A stretch of DNA of 64,000 nt from Nocardia seriolae NBRC 15557 (lineage in GTDB: Bacteria > Actinomycetota > Actinomycetes > Mycobacteriales > Mycobacteriaceae): contig NZ_BJWY01000015.1 of NCBI RefSeq assembly GCF_007990715.1, positions 25,113 through 89,112 of the forward strand. The letters are read 5' to 3'. Under the pieces are notes generated by a model. That model had not been told where the DNA came from, searched no databases, and worked only from the letters and a program-made list of their open reading frames with translations. Shown in pieces: positions 17,071 to 25,902 of the stretch. Each line of letters starts with the position of its first letter. Positions within the stretch are counted from its first letter, which is position 1. Position numbers and translations under genes: made by a program.

Positions 17071-17427
17071 TCAGCGATCTTGGAGTAGGCCGAGGATATT
17101 GCCGTCGGGGTCGATGACCTCGGCGACTCGGCGGCCCTGGCCGACATCGCGCAGGGCCTGCTTCACCGTCGCGCCGGCGGCGATCAGCTCGGCCAGCTTG
17201 GCCTCGATATCGGGCACTTCCCAGTAGTTGACCGGGGTGGTGATGGCCTGCGGGCCGCCGTCCGGAACCAGGCCGATGTGGTGGCCGTCGATCTCGAAGC
17301 CGACGTAGTAGGTGCCTTCGATCTGCGGCGGCACGCCGAACAGGGCGGTGTACACGGCCGTGGCCGCGGCCAGATCGGAGACGGGATGCAGCACGGTCTT
17401 GATGCCCTTGGCTGCGGTGGCGGTCAT
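17071..17427 (-). CDS. VOC-fold (glyoxalase/bleomycin-resistance superfamily) protein
   Basis: A 118-residue VOC protein: KTVLHPVSDLAAATAVYTALFGVPPQ, then YYVGFEIDGHHIGLVPD, and a second beta-alpha module ending AEVIDPDGNILGLLQDR, with the metal-site Glu/His positions plausible. AGGAG lies six bases before the ATG. First gene of the pair with the YdeI protein, divergent from the LuxR-type regulator. The DNA between carries a motif that recurs before the other VOC gene at 20.9 kb. The ligand is unknown. Confidence 0.85.
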   Translation of the reverse strand: MTATAAKGIKTVLHPVSDLAAATAVYTALFGVPPQIEGTYYVGFEIDGHHIGLVPDGGPQAITTPVNYWEVPDIEAKLAELIAAGATVKQALRDVGQGRRVAEVIDPDGNILGLLQDR

Positions 17428-17495
17428 GTGCACTCCTGTATTTCCGGCGTTGGTGCTGGTCGGTATGGGAAGTACGGTATTTGCGGCGCGACCGC

Positions 17496-17532
17496 GTGAC
17501 ATCCGTGGTGACCACGGAGCGTGCCACTGAGA
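17496..17532. promoter_or_regulatory. Shared regulatory motif, copy 1 (inverted repeat plus CCACTGAG)
   Basis: TCCGTGG and CCACGGA (17502-17508 and 17512-17518) form an inverted repeat in the VOC / LuxR divergent promoter, followed by CCACTGAG. The same layout recurs at 20953-20989. Probably the site of the LuxR-type regulator next door. Confidence 0.65.
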
Positions 17533-17563
17533 TGCCCGCCGAAGGTGTTCGCGCACGTGCGAA

Positions 17564-20284
17564 ATGGCCGTAAGTGAGAATGTGGACGTGTCGAAGTCGA
17601 AGCCGGTCGTCGCGATCTCCGATCGTGAGGCCGAGGTGCTCGCCCTGGTCGGGCAGCATCGCAGCAATGCCGAAATAGCCGCGCAGCTGTTCATTTCCGT
17701 CCGCACCGTGGAGACCCACGTGTCCTCACTGCTGCGCAAGATCGGGGTCGCGGATCGGCGGGCGCTGGCCGCCCGGGCGGCAGAGTTCGTGCAGGCGGAG
17801 GACAGCGGCGCGGCGGGCCGCGTCGCACCGGCGGGGGTAATGGCGCTGCCCGCGCCGCCGACCTCGTTCGTCGGCCGTGAGCGGGAACGCGGCGCGTTGC
17901 GCGAGGCGGTGCGGGCGCACCGGCAGGTGACCGCGCTGGGGCCCGGCGGAGTCGGCAAAACGCGGCTCGCCCTGGCCGTGGCCGCGGACCTGGCCGGCGA
18001 ATTCACCGGCGGCGCATGGTTTGTGGACCTGGTGCCGGTGACCGACCCGGCGATGGCCGGGGCCGCGGTGGCACGGGCGCTGGGACTCGGTGAGCAGCAA
18101 GGGCGCAGTCTCGAGGACTCGGTGCCCGCCGCGCTGGGCGAGCGCCGGGTGCTGCTGGTGCTCGACAAATGTGAGCATCTGCGCGACGGGGTGGCGCCGT
18201 TCATCGAAAACCTGCTCGCGCAGTGTGCGAACGTGACCGTGCTGGCCACCAGCCGGGCGCGCCTCATGGTGCCGTTCGAGCAGGTCTTCCCGGTGCCGCC
18301 GCTGTCGCTCGGCGATGACTCCGCGGACGCCGTCGCCTTGTTCTCGGATCGGGCCGCGGCGCTGGGCTGGCCCGTGGACTTCGAACAGCTGGACCAGGTG
18401 CGGGAGATCTGCGGACGGCTCGACGGGCTGGCGCTGGCCATCGAACTCGCGGCCGCCCGGCTGCCCACCCTCGGGCTCGACGGGCTCGGCGCGAGTCTCG
18501 CGGATCCATTGCGGCTCCTGGTCGGTGGCCGCCGGGCCGACGAACGGCATCAATCCGTGCGGGCCATGCTGGATTGGAGCCAGGCGCTGCTGACCGCCGA
18601 GGACCGGTGCGTGCTGCGCCGGGTCGCGGTATTCGTCGCGCCGTTCACCGCCGCCGACGCCATGGCGGTGGCGGGATCGCCGGACCTGGACCCGATCGCG
18701 GTCGCCGACGGGCTGGGTCGGCTCACCGAGCAAAGTCTGCTGACCGTGGTGCGTTCCGCGCGCGGCACCCGGTACCGGGCCTTGGAGACCATCCGCCAAT
18801 ACGAACGCGAGGAACTGGCCGCCGCCGGTGAAATCGACGAAGTCCTCGTGCGCCATCTGAATTGGTGTGCCGCGACCGCCGACAGGCTGGTCGCCGATCC
18901 CGCACCGGCCACCCGTGAATGGCGCTCCGCGTTCGATGCCGCCGCCGACGATATGCGCGCCGCACTGACCTGGGCCGCGGCGCTGCCCGAACGCCGGGTC
19001 GACGCGCACGCGCTGGCGATTTCGCTGGCGCGGCTGACGTTCACCCGAAACCTGATCGGTGAATCGCAGCGGCGCTACGAACAGGCGGCGACACTCACCG
19101 ATGACCCGGTCGCGTCCGCCGCGGCCTTGCGGAGCGCCGCCGAGGTGGCCGGTTGCCGGATGTGTGGTGGGGACATGTATCGGCTCTACCGTGCCGCCGC
19201 CGAAACCATCGGCGGCGCGGGCGATTCCGCGGCGTCGGCCCGGGATCTCGCCACCGCCGCGATCACCGTCTACCGCATGTCCGACACCTTCACCCGGCCC
19301 GTCGCGGCGGGCGAGGCCGCGGCGCTGCTGTCGCGGGCGCGCGAACTCGCCGGCGTGGACCCGGCGGCACTGGCCGCCGTCGCCCTCGCCGAATGCGGTG
19401 TCGCCTCCGCCGATCTCGCACGCACCGACCTGCCGGAATCGGAAACGCCTGCCACCGTGGCGATCTCGCTCGCGCGACGAGCGGTGGAACTGGCCGATGG
19501 CACCGGCGACCCGCTCGCCCGCAGCGCCGCACTCGACGCCCTCACCGCTGCCCAGCTCTGGTACGGCGACGTCTTCGCCGCCGCCGACACCACCCGTCGG
19601 CGAGTCGCCCTGCTGACCGCCATGCCGCTGACGCCCGCCAGCGCCCTCGAGCGCGTCAACGCGCTGTCCGAGGCGGCCGATATCGGTATCGGAGTCGGAG
19701 ATCTCCAGGGCGCCCGCCGCTGGGCCGAACAGCTCAGTGACCTGCCGTTGCTGGCCGAACGCGGCGATTTCGCCACCTCGGCGCTCCTGGTCGTCGACGC
19801 CCTGCTCGGCAATCTCGATGAAGTACTCGCCGGCAGTGGACGATTCGTCGATTCCTGGGAACTCTCCGGCCGCCCCGCCGTCCCCGGTCTCGCCCCGGCC
19901 GCCGCGGCCGTCGCGATGGCCCACGGTCTGCGCGGTGACGACGCCGCACGCGCCGAGTGGCTCGCCATCGTGGACGCCCTCGGCGGCACGTTCGGCCATC
20001 AGGTCGCCTACCGCGCCGTCTTCGAGGCCATCATGCTGCTCGACCGTGGGCAACCCGAACGGGCACTGGCCGGAATGGCCACCGAGCCGGACGCATTGGA
20101 CGAGCGCACCGTCTGGATCTGGCGACACTGGTATGCCGCCCTGCGTGCCGAAGCCGCCGTGCTGGCCGGCCATCCGGATGCCCGCGGCTTCGTCGCCGCG
20201 GCCCGGACCACGGTGTCCGGCAACCCGATAGCCGCTCCGATCGTCGAGCGCGCCGCCGCCCTCCTCGACGAAAACGGTTCCTGA
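17564..20284 (+). CDS. LuxR-HTH / NB-ARC ATPase transcriptional regulator (LAL-like, with N-terminal HTH)
   Basis: A 906-residue regulator. Unlike most LAL proteins the LuxR-type HTH is at the N-terminus (about 15-80: ISDREAEVLALVGQHRSNAEIAAQLFISVRTVETHVSSLLRK). A linker leads to an NB-ARC ATPase with Walker A GPGGVGKT (126-133), Walker B LLVLDKCEHL and the GLPLA-like GLALAIEL segment. The C-terminal half is TPR-like helical repeats, ending in ALLDENGS. It is divergent from one VOC gene and convergent with another, and both have the same upstream motif, so it probably switches both on. The inducer is unknown. I see no good ribosome binding site at ATG 17564. Confidence 0.88.
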   Translation: MAVSENVDVSKSKPVVAISDREAEVLALVGQHRSNAEIAAQLFISVRTVETHVSSLLRKIGVADRRALAARAAEFVQAEDSGAAGRVAPAGVMALPAPPTSFVGRERERGALREAVRAHRQVTALGPGGVGKTRLALAVAADLAGEFTGGAWFVDLVPVTDPAMAGAAVARALGLGEQQGRSLEDSVPAALGERRVLLVLDKCEHLRDGVAPFIENLLAQCANVTVLATSRARLMVPFEQVFPVPPLSLGDDSADAVALFSDRAAALGWPVDFEQLDQVREICGRLDGLALAIELAAARLPTLGLDGLGASLADPLRLLVGGRRADERHQSVRAMLDWSQALLTAEDRCVLRRVAVFVAPFTAADAMAVAGSPDLDPIAVADGLGRLTEQSLLTVVRSARGTRYRALETIRQYEREELAAAGEIDEVLVRHLNWCAATADRLVADPAPATREWRSAFDAAADDMRAALTWAAALPERRVDAHALAISLARLTFTRNLIGESQRRYEQAATLTDDPVASAAALRSAAEVAGCRMCGGDMYRLYRAAAETIGGAGDSAASARDLATAAITVYRMSDTFTRPVAAGEAAALLSRARELAGVDPAALAAVALAECGVASADLARTDLPESETPATVAISLARRAVELADGTGDPLARSAALDALTAAQLWYGDVFAAADTTRRRVALLTAMPLTPASALERVNALSEAADIGIGVGDLQGARRWAEQLSDLPLLAERGDFATSALLVVDALLGNLDEVLAGSGRFVDSWELSGRPAVPGLAPAAAAVAMAHGLRGDDAARAEWLAIVDALGGTFGHQVAYRAVFEAIMLLDRGQPERALAGMATEPDALDERTVWIWRHWYAALRAEAAVLAGHPDARGFVAAARTTVSGNPIAAPIVERAAALLDENGS

Positions 20285-20293
20285 TCATCGAGC

Positions 20294-20929
20294 TCAGGCC
20301 GTCGCCTCCCACACGTACCCGTCCGGGTCGGCGAACGAACCGATGCCGCTGTCCATGACGATGCGATGCGATCCGCTCCCCTCGAGGGAGACCCCCGCCT
20401 CCTTGGCGGCGGCCTTGCGCGGGTACAGGGCCAGGGTGACCGTCGAGTCCGGGCTCGCGAACTCGGCGTACTTGCCGCCGAAGCTCTTGGTCGCGGTCAA
20501 GCCGCGATCGACATAGAACTGCTTGCTGGCCTTCACATCCGCCACGCCCATCAGCAACACCAGGTCGTCGATCTCGCGGGTGAACGGGCCCACGTCCTTC
20601 TTCTTCGAGGTGGCGACCTTCCAGATCGTCCCCTCCGGCGCCTGCACCACCGCGCTGTACCCCCACAGGCTCTTCTTCGCGGGCTTGAGGACCGTGAACC
20701 CGGCGTCGACCGCGGTGCCGATCAGGCTGTCGACGGTGGAGGGCTGCGACACCACCAGCGACAAGATGTATCCACGGAACCCGGTCGTCGGCGCCGCCGC
20801 GGCCCGGAACCCGACCCGGTCACCCAGTCCGAACGCGGCGTCATAGATCGCGGCGGCGGCCTGGGGATCGGCCACCTCCAGCTGAATGTTGATGTCGGTG
20901 CTGATGTTCGCGTTGATTTCCATGCTCAT
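20294..20929 (-). CDS. Two-module VOC-fold protein
   Basis: A 211-residue protein with two VOC modules: INIQLEVADPQAAAAIYDAAFGLG… and, after a linker, LVLLMGVADVKASKQFYVDRGLTATK…ending GIGSFADPDGYVWEATA. Typical of actinobacterial glyoxalase-like proteins. No clear ribosome binding site; ATG 20929 (MSMEIN) and an ATG six bases later are both possible. The promoter side carries the shared motif with the other VOC gene. It ends nine bases from the LuxR-type gene, tail to tail. Confidence 0.82.
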   Translation of the reverse strand: MSMEINANISTDINIQLEVADPQAAAAIYDAAFGLGDRVGFRAAAAPTTGFRGYILSLVVSQPSTVDSLIGTAVDAGFTVLKPAKKSLWGYSAVVQAPEGTIWKVATSKKKDVGPFTREIDDLVLLMGVADVKASKQFYVDRGLTATKSFGGKYAEFASPDSTVTLALYPRKAAAKEAGVSLEGSGSHRIVMDSGIGSFADPDGYVWEATA

Positions 20930-20952
20930 AACGCTAGGCACGGGCCGCCCCG

Positions 20953-20989
20953 CTCACATCCGTGCCGACCACGGAACCCACCACTGAGT
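20953..20989. promoter_or_regulatory. Shared regulatory motif, copy 2
   Basis: TCCGTG and CACGGA form the inverted repeat, preceded by CACA and followed by CCACTGAG, matching the copy at 17496-17532 over most positions. It lies 24-60 bases before the VOC start, where a promoter would be. Confidence 0.65.
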
Positions 20990-21056
20990 CGAGACCGTGG
21001 AAGAGACGCTCGGCCCGATTGGATCGCGGCTACATGCCCGGGGAGGTTTCGGCCGT

Positions 21057-21062
21057 TAGGCT
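21057..21062 (+). promoter_or_regulatory. Leaderless -10 box TAGGCT of the AI-2E-family gene
   Basis: TAGGCT ends seven bases before the GTG start, so transcription would begin at or next to the start codon. There is no ribosome binding site. Confidence 0.55.
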
Positions 21063-21069
21063 CGGCTGC

Positions 21070-22320
21070 GTGAGCGAGGTGCAGGCGACGTCCAGCGGGT
21101 CCGGTAAGTCCGGCGGGTTGCGCCGCCAGGATGGCGAGGCCGTGCACCCGATCGTGCGGCAGACCGCGGAGTGGTGCTGGCGGCTGCTCATCATCTTCGC
21201 GGCGGTGCTGGCCGTGGCCTACCTGGCGCGGAAGCTGTCGACGGTCACCATTCCGATGTCGATCGCGCTGCTCGGCGCGGCGCTGATGGCGCCGCTGGTC
21301 AATTGGATGCAGCGGTTCGGGGTGCCGCGGGCGATCGGTGTGTTCGTGACGCTGGTCGGGGCGCTCGGGATACTCGCCGGGATCATGACGTTCGTCGTGG
21401 AGCAGTTCGTCTCCGGCGTGCCGCAGCTGTCAGACGAGTTCAAGACGTCGGTGCACCAGGTGCAGGACTGGCTGATCAACGGGCCGCTGCACCTGAGCAA
21501 CGATCAGATTCGCAATGCGGGCGACACCATCGTCAAGACCGTCGAGTCCAACAAGGACGCGCTGACCAATGGGGCGCTGACCACTGCCACGGTCATCGGC
21601 GAGTTCTTCACCGGGGCGTTCCTGACGCTGTTCATCCTCATCTTCTTCCTCTACGGCGGGGAGCAGATCTGGCAGTTCGTCACCCGCATCGTCCCCACCA
21701 AGCATCGGGAGCGGGTGCGGACCGCGGGGGTGCTGGGATTCGGGACGCTCACCGGATTCGTGCGGGCCACCGTCATGGTGGCGGCCGTGGACGCCATCGG
21801 CATCGGCGCGGGCCTGGCTATTCTCAATGTGCCGCTGGCGCTTCCACTGGCCTCGCTGGTGTTCATCGGCGCGTTCATCCCGATCGTCGGTTCCTTCATC
21901 GCCGGGTCGGTGGCGGTGTTCATCGCGCTCATGACCAAGGGCATCGTCACCGCGCTCATCGTGCTGGGCATCACCATCGCGGTCATGCAGCTGGAAGGCC
22001 ATGTGCTGCAGCCGCTGCTGATGGGCCGCGCCGTGCGCATCCACCCGCTGGCCGTGGTGCTCGCCATTGCCGCGGGGGTAGTGCTGGCGGGGCTGGCGGG
22101 CGGTCTGCTCGCGGTGCCGTTCGTGGCGGTGCTCAATACCGCCATCCGCTCGCTGCTGGCCGATTCGCCGGAAGAGGCGTATCAGGAACTGCATACGGGC
22201 GATCCACACGACCCCATGTACCACGCCGAACCCGATAAACCGGACGAGCCGCTGGTTCGGGTCCCGGCGGTCCAGGACGACGACCCGGCACCGAAGCCTT
22301 CCGGTGACACCGGGGACTGA
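21070..22320 (+). CDS. AI-2E family transporter (YdiK/PerM-like)
   Basis: A 416-residue membrane protein. After an N-terminal hydrophilic stretch comes a first pair of helices (LLIIFAAVLAVAYLARKL, MSIALLGAALMAPLVNW), a long extracytoplasmic or cytoplasmic loop with HQVQDWLINGPLHLSNDQI, and then the conserved C-terminal half: FLTLFILIFFLYGGEQIWQFV, GIGAGLAILNVPLALPLASLVFIGAFIPIVGSFIAG and QLEGHVLQPLLMGRAVRIHPLAVVL, the family signature. The tail is acidic. The next gene, a histidine kinase, starts 17 bases before this stop, so the two are coupled. AI-2 transport itself is not established for most members. Confidence 0.88.
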   Translation: MSEVQATSSGSGKSGGLRRQDGEAVHPIVRQTAEWCWRLLIIFAAVLAVAYLARKLSTVTIPMSIALLGAALMAPLVNWMQRFGVPRAIGVFVTLVGALGILAGIMTFVVEQFVSGVPQLSDEFKTSVHQVQDWLINGPLHLSNDQIRNAGDTIVKTVESNKDALTNGALTTATVIGEFFTGAFLTLFILIFFLYGGEQIWQFVTRIVPTKHRERVRTAGVLGFGTLTGFVRATVMVAAVDAIGIGAGLAILNVPLALPLASLVFIGAFIPIVGSFIAGSVAVFIALMTKGIVTALIVLGITIAVMQLEGHVLQPLLMGRAVRIHPLAVVLAIAAGVVLAGLAGGLLAVPFVAVLNTAIRSLLADSPEEAYQELHTGDPHDPMYHAEPDKPDEPLVRVPAVQDDDPAPKPSGDTGD

Positions 22321-23488
22321 CACCGACCCGGACTGGGCCGCGTCCGCGCCGCTGTGGCGCGCGGTGCAGGCGTTCCGGCTGGTCACGCTGCTGTACGCGG
22401 TGGGCCAGCAGGTCGCCTCGGTGCCGTACTACACCAATCAGCGGCTGAGCTGGTTTCTGATCGCCATCATGGTGGTGTGGTCCGGTATCTCGGCGGTGCT
22501 GTTGTCGCAGTGGCGGATTCGGCACCATCCGCGGGTGCGCACCGCCGTCGTGATCGGCGACCACGTGGTGGTGATCGCCCTGATCTTCGCCACCCGGCTG
22601 GTCGCGCCCTTCGACTGGTACCACGGTCACCAGACCCTGCCCACCACCCTGTGGGCCGCCAATGCCGTTGTCTCCGCGGCGATTCTGCGGGGACCGCTCG
22701 GCGGCATCGGCTCCGGACTGCTCATCTCCGCCGCCGTCATCACCACCCGCGAACAATGGGACTTCGACGTCTGGCGTGACACCACCCTGCCCGTGCTCAT
22801 CTCGACCGGTCTGGCCCTGGGCCTGGCCTCCAACACCGCCCGCCGCGCCCACGCCCAGCTGCAACGCGCCGTCCGGCTCACCGCCGCCGCCCAGGAACGC
22901 GAACGCCTGGCCCGCGAGGTGCACGACGGGGTGCTGCAGGTGCTCAGCTACATCAAGCGCCGCGGCAACGAGATCGGCGGTCCGACAGCGGAATTGGCAC
23001 AGCGCGCGGGCGAGCAGGAGGTGGCGCTGCGGGTGCTCATCTCGGAACAGGGCGCGGGACCCGATACCGGGGGAGCGGAGGAGGATTTGCGGCCTCTGCT
23101 CACCGCCCAAGCCACGCCCTCGGTGTTCGTCTCCACCCCGGGCGATCCGGTGCCACTGGGCCGCTGGGCCGCCCGCGAGCTCGCCGCCGCCGTGGCCGCC
23201 GCCCTCGCCAATGTGGTGCAGCACGCCGGGCCGGGCGCGAAAGCCTATGTGCTGCTGGAGGATACCGGCGACGAGCTGATCGTGAGCGTGCGCGACGACG
23301 GACCCGGCATCCCGCCCGGCCGCCTCGCCGAAGCGGAAGGCCAAGGGCGCATGGGTGTTTCACGGTCCATCGTCGGCCGGGTCGCCGCGCTGGGCGGCAC
23401 CGCCCAGCTGCTGTTCGAGGCGACGCCCGTCGAGGGCGAGGAAGGGGCCGGTGCGGAGTGGGAATTCCGGGTACCGCTCGAGCGCTGA
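22304..23488 (+). CDS. MacS-like sensor histidine kinase (HisKA_3 type)
   Basis: A 394-residue kinase. Four or five hydrophobic segments span residues about 20-175. The dimerisation/phosphoacceptor motif is LAREVHDGVLQVL with His207, followed by an ATPase domain with N-box ALANVVQHA, G1 VSVRDDGPGIPPG and a G2-like GRMGVSRSIVGRVAALGGTAQL. The layout fits the actinobacterial MacS type. GTG 22304 overlaps the upstream stop, and the response regulator follows 40 bases later, so a coupled two-component operon. The signal is unknown. Confidence 0.87.
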   Translation: MTPGTDTDPDWAASAPLWRAVQAFRLVTLLYAVGQQVASVPYYTNQRLSWFLIAIMVVWSGISAVLLSQWRIRHHPRVRTAVVIGDHVVVIALIFATRLVAPFDWYHGHQTLPTTLWAANAVVSAAILRGPLGGIGSGLLISAAVITTREQWDFDVWRDTTLPVLISTGLALGLASNTARRAHAQLQRAVRLTAAAQERERLAREVHDGVLQVLSYIKRRGNEIGGPTAELAQRAGEQEVALRVLISEQGAGPDTGGAEEDLRPLLTAQATPSVFVSTPGDPVPLGRWAARELAAAVAAALANVVQHAGPGAKAYVLLEDTGDELIVSVRDDGPGIPPGRLAEAEGQGRMGVSRSIVGRVAALGGTAQLLFEATPVEGEEGAGAEWEFRVPLER

Positions 23489-23528
23489 CCGTGCCCCGCG
23501 AATCGCGACAATGAGAATGGAGGCGACC

Positions 23529-24191
23529 ATGACCGAAACAGCGCGGCCGATCACCGTGATGGTGGTCGACGACCACCCGATCTGGCGCGACGGCGTCGCC
23601 CGCGATCTCGTCGAGGCCGGATTCGACGTGGTCGCCACCGCCGACGGCGTGCGCGCCGCGGGCGCCCGCGCCCAGGCCGTGCAGCCCGCCGTCGTCCTGA
23701 TGGACATGCAGCTGCCCGACGGCAATGGCGCGGACGCCACCGCCGAGGTGCTGCGGGTCTCGCCGCGCACCCGGGTGCTGGTGCTCTCCGCCTCGGCCGA
23801 ACGCGCCGACGTGCTCGACGCCATCAAGGCCGGAGCCATCGGCTACCTGGTGAAAAGCGCCTCCGCCACCGAGCTCCTGGACGCCGTGCGCGCCACCGCC
23901 GCCGGACAGGCCGTATTCACCCCGGGCCTGGCCGGACTGGTCCTGGGCGAATTCCGCCGCATCGCCAATACGCCCCCCGACCGCGACGAACCCCACCGCC
24001 CCGCCCTCACCGACCGCGAGACCGATGTGCTGCGCATGGTGGCAAAGGGCTTGTCCGCCAAGCAGATCGCCACCCGGCTGGGCCTGAGCCACCGCACCGT
24101 CGAGAACCACGTGCAGTCCACGCTGCGCAAACTGCAACTGGGCAATCGCGTGGAGCTGACCCGCTACGCCATCGAACAGGGCCTCGAATAG
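23529..24191 (+). CDS. NarL/LuxR-type response regulator (partner of the MacS-like kinase)
   Basis: A 220-residue regulator. The receiver domain has VVDDHP (13-17) and the phosphoacceptor Asp59 in VLMDMQLP; the output domain is a LuxR HTH, RETDVLRMVAKGLSAKQIATRLGLSHRTVENHVQSTLRKL. GGAGG lies five bases before the ATG of MTETARP, which decides between three nearby ATGs. Probably phosphorylated by the upstream kinase. Confidence 0.93.
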   Translation: MTETARPITVMVVDDHPIWRDGVARDLVEAGFDVVATADGVRAAGARAQAVQPAVVLMDMQLPDGNGADATAEVLRVSPRTRVLVLSASAERADVLDAIKAGAIGYLVKSASATELLDAVRATAAGQAVFTPGLAGLVLGEFRRIANTPPDRDEPHRPALTDRETDVLRMVAKGLSAKQIATRLGLSHRTVENHVQSTLRKLQLGNRVELTRYAIEQGLE

Positions 24192-24239
24192 GGGCGCGGA
24201 TCAGGGATTGCCCTGATGCGGGGAGGGGCCCGGGCTGGT

Positions 24240-24245
24240 TAGCCT
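24240..24245 (+). promoter_or_regulatory. Leaderless -10 box TAGCCT
   Basis: TAGCCT ends seven bases before the ATG of the DUF1707 gene, with no ribosome binding site. Confidence 0.5.
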
Positions 24246-24252
24246 CGATGGC

Positions 24253-24951
24253 ATGGGAGGTCCTGAAGCGGTTTCCGCGATCGCTACCGGCAACGCCGTG
24301 ATCGGCGACCGGGATCTACGGGTATCTGATGTCGAACGCGAACATGTCGGCCGACTGCTGCAGCGCGCAGTGGGGCTGGGCATGCTGTCGCTGGGGGAAT
24401 TCACCGAGCGCATGGACACCGCGCTCGCGGCCAAGACCCGCGGCGAACTCAATACGGTGCTGGTCGATCTGCCGGGCGTCCGGCTGGTCGGACAGCCCGC
24501 GCCGATGGGCTACCCGCAGCCGCAGCCGTTCACCGGGCAGCCGCGGTACGTGCCGTCGCAGCGGATGGCGCCGGCGGTGCCGGGCAATGTGATTCGCGCC
24601 CGGCTGTCGAGTGTGGAACGCAAGGGCGCCTGGCAGGTGCCGCCCACACTGATGATCACCAGCCTGCTGGGCAGCGTGCGACTGGACTTCACCCAGGCCG
24701 TGATGTCCACCCAGGTGGTGGAGATCCACGTCAACGACACCTGCGGCTCGCTGGAGCTGATCGTGCCGCCCGAGGCCACCGTCGATCTGAATCACATCGA
24801 TCTGATCGGGTCCAGCGCCGAGACCAAGGTGCGCACCGGCCCGCCCATCGGCCGCCTGCACATCATCGTGCACGGCACGCTGCGGTTCAGTTCCGTGAAA
24901 GCCAAGCAGCCCTTCGGAACCAACTGGAAGCGCTTCCTCAACGGCGCGTGA
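24253..24951 (+). CDS. DUF1707 domain protein with a LiaF-like C-terminal domain
   Basis: A 232-residue protein. The N-terminal DUF1707 (about 15-70) has RVSDVEREHVGRLLQRAVGLGMLSLGEFTERMDTALAAKTRGEL, the short SHOCT-like helix pair. A proline-rich linker (YPQPQPFTGQP) leads to a beta-rich C-terminal domain, LLGSVRLDFTQAVMSTQVVEIHVNDTCGSLELIVPPEATVDLN, similar to the DUF2154/LiaF tail. No transmembrane segment is clear. It probably senses or signals envelope stress, following the two-component genes; this is inference. Confidence 0.85.
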   Translation: MGGPEAVSAIATGNAVIGDRDLRVSDVEREHVGRLLQRAVGLGMLSLGEFTERMDTALAAKTRGELNTVLVDLPGVRLVGQPAPMGYPQPQPFTGQPRYVPSQRMAPAVPGNVIRARLSSVERKGAWQVPPTLMITSLLGSVRLDFTQAVMSTQVVEIHVNDTCGSLELIVPPEATVDLNHIDLIGSSAETKVRTGPPIGRLHIIVHGTLRFSSVKAKQPFGTNWKRFLNGA

Positions 24952-24980
24952 CCGGCCCGGCGGCAATCGATTCCGGCCGG

Positions 24981-24986
24981 TAAGGT
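24981..24986 (+). promoter_or_regulatory. Leaderless -10 box TAAGGT
   Basis: TAAGGT ends seven bases before the ATG of the hydrolase gene, with no ribosome binding site. Confidence 0.5.
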
Positions 24987-24993
24987 CACCTGT

Positions 24994-25809
24994 ATGGTGG
25001 AAGGCGTCGAGGTTCCGGAGGCTGTGCATCGATCCGGCGACGGTGAACCGCTGCTGCTGTTGCACGGCGTCCTGCTGACCTGGCAGTCCTGGGGCGCGGT
25101 CCTCGACGACCTGGCCGCCGAACACAGCGTCCTGGCCCCCACCCTGCCCGGCCACTGGGGCGGCCCCGAGGCTGTTCGCCCCGCCACCGTCGCCGCCCTG
25201 GTCGACCACTGTGAACGCCTGCTCGACGAATCCGGCTGGGAGACAGCGCATATCGCGGGCAATTCGCTCGGCGGCTGGATCGCCCTGGAACTCGCCGCCC
25301 GCGGCCGCGCGCGCTCCTGCACCGCCATCGCCCCGGCCGGTCTGTGGCGCACCCCCGCCGCCGCGGACTCCCTGCTCCGCAAGTTCCGCGCCTTCGGCCC
25401 GCTCATCGGACTGGGCCCCGGTCAGCGGCCGACCATGCCCTCCCTGCTGCGCAGCCTGCTGCTCCCGCTGCTCGCCAACCGGCCCGCCGATGTCCCGAAT
25501 CCTCTGGCCAAGGCCATGACCGCGGCCATCACCGAATGCGCCATCGTCGACGACCTGGCCGAAGACCCGGAGCTCCCAACGGGTTTCACCCGCCTGGCCG
25601 AACTCGACCTGCCCACCACGATCCTGCTGCCGGAGAACGACCGAGTCCTCCCGCCCCACGTCTACCTGCCGCTCACCTCGACCCCCTCCGTCGACGTGCG
25701 CCGCTTGCCGGACCTGGGTCACGTCCCCATGCTCGAGGCCCCCGACCTCATCACCGCCGAGATCCACGCCGCCATCGCCCGCACCATCGCCCCCGCCCGC
25801 CCCGCCTGA
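24994..25809 (+). CDS. Alpha/beta-fold hydrolase
   Basis: A 271-residue serine hydrolase: LLLHGVLLTWQSW (oxyanion), nucleophile elbow AGNSLGGW with Ser91, and the catalytic His in LGHVPMLEAPDL near the C-terminus. The acid is probably in the PENDRVLPP segment. Typical of actinobacterial lipase/esterase or peptidase-like members. Single gene, probably leaderless. The substrate is unknown. Confidence 0.85.
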   Translation: MVEGVEVPEAVHRSGDGEPLLLLHGVLLTWQSWGAVLDDLAAEHSVLAPTLPGHWGGPEAVRPATVAALVDHCERLLDESGWETAHIAGNSLGGWIALELAARGRARSCTAIAPAGLWRTPAAADSLLRKFRAFGPLIGLGPGQRPTMPSLLRSLLLPLLANRPADVPNPLAKAMTAAITECAIVDDLAEDPELPTGFTRLAELDLPTTILLPENDRVLPPHVYLPLTSTPSVDVRRLPDLGHVPMLEAPDLITAEIHAAIARTIAPARPA

Positions 25810-25902
25810 CCGGTGCCCCGCCCGGATAGGGCCGAAGTGGGGTACAAATCGGGCGTAGCCCGGGTGTTTCTACTCATGTGACCGAACGCCCAGGTCGAGA
25901 GT

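Noticed and set aside
17726..20173. An open minus-strand frame of 815 codons opposite the LuxR-type regulator.
   Set aside because: It is the GC-rich antisense shadow of the regulator, with Gly/Arg/Gln-rich low-complexity translation and no family motif.
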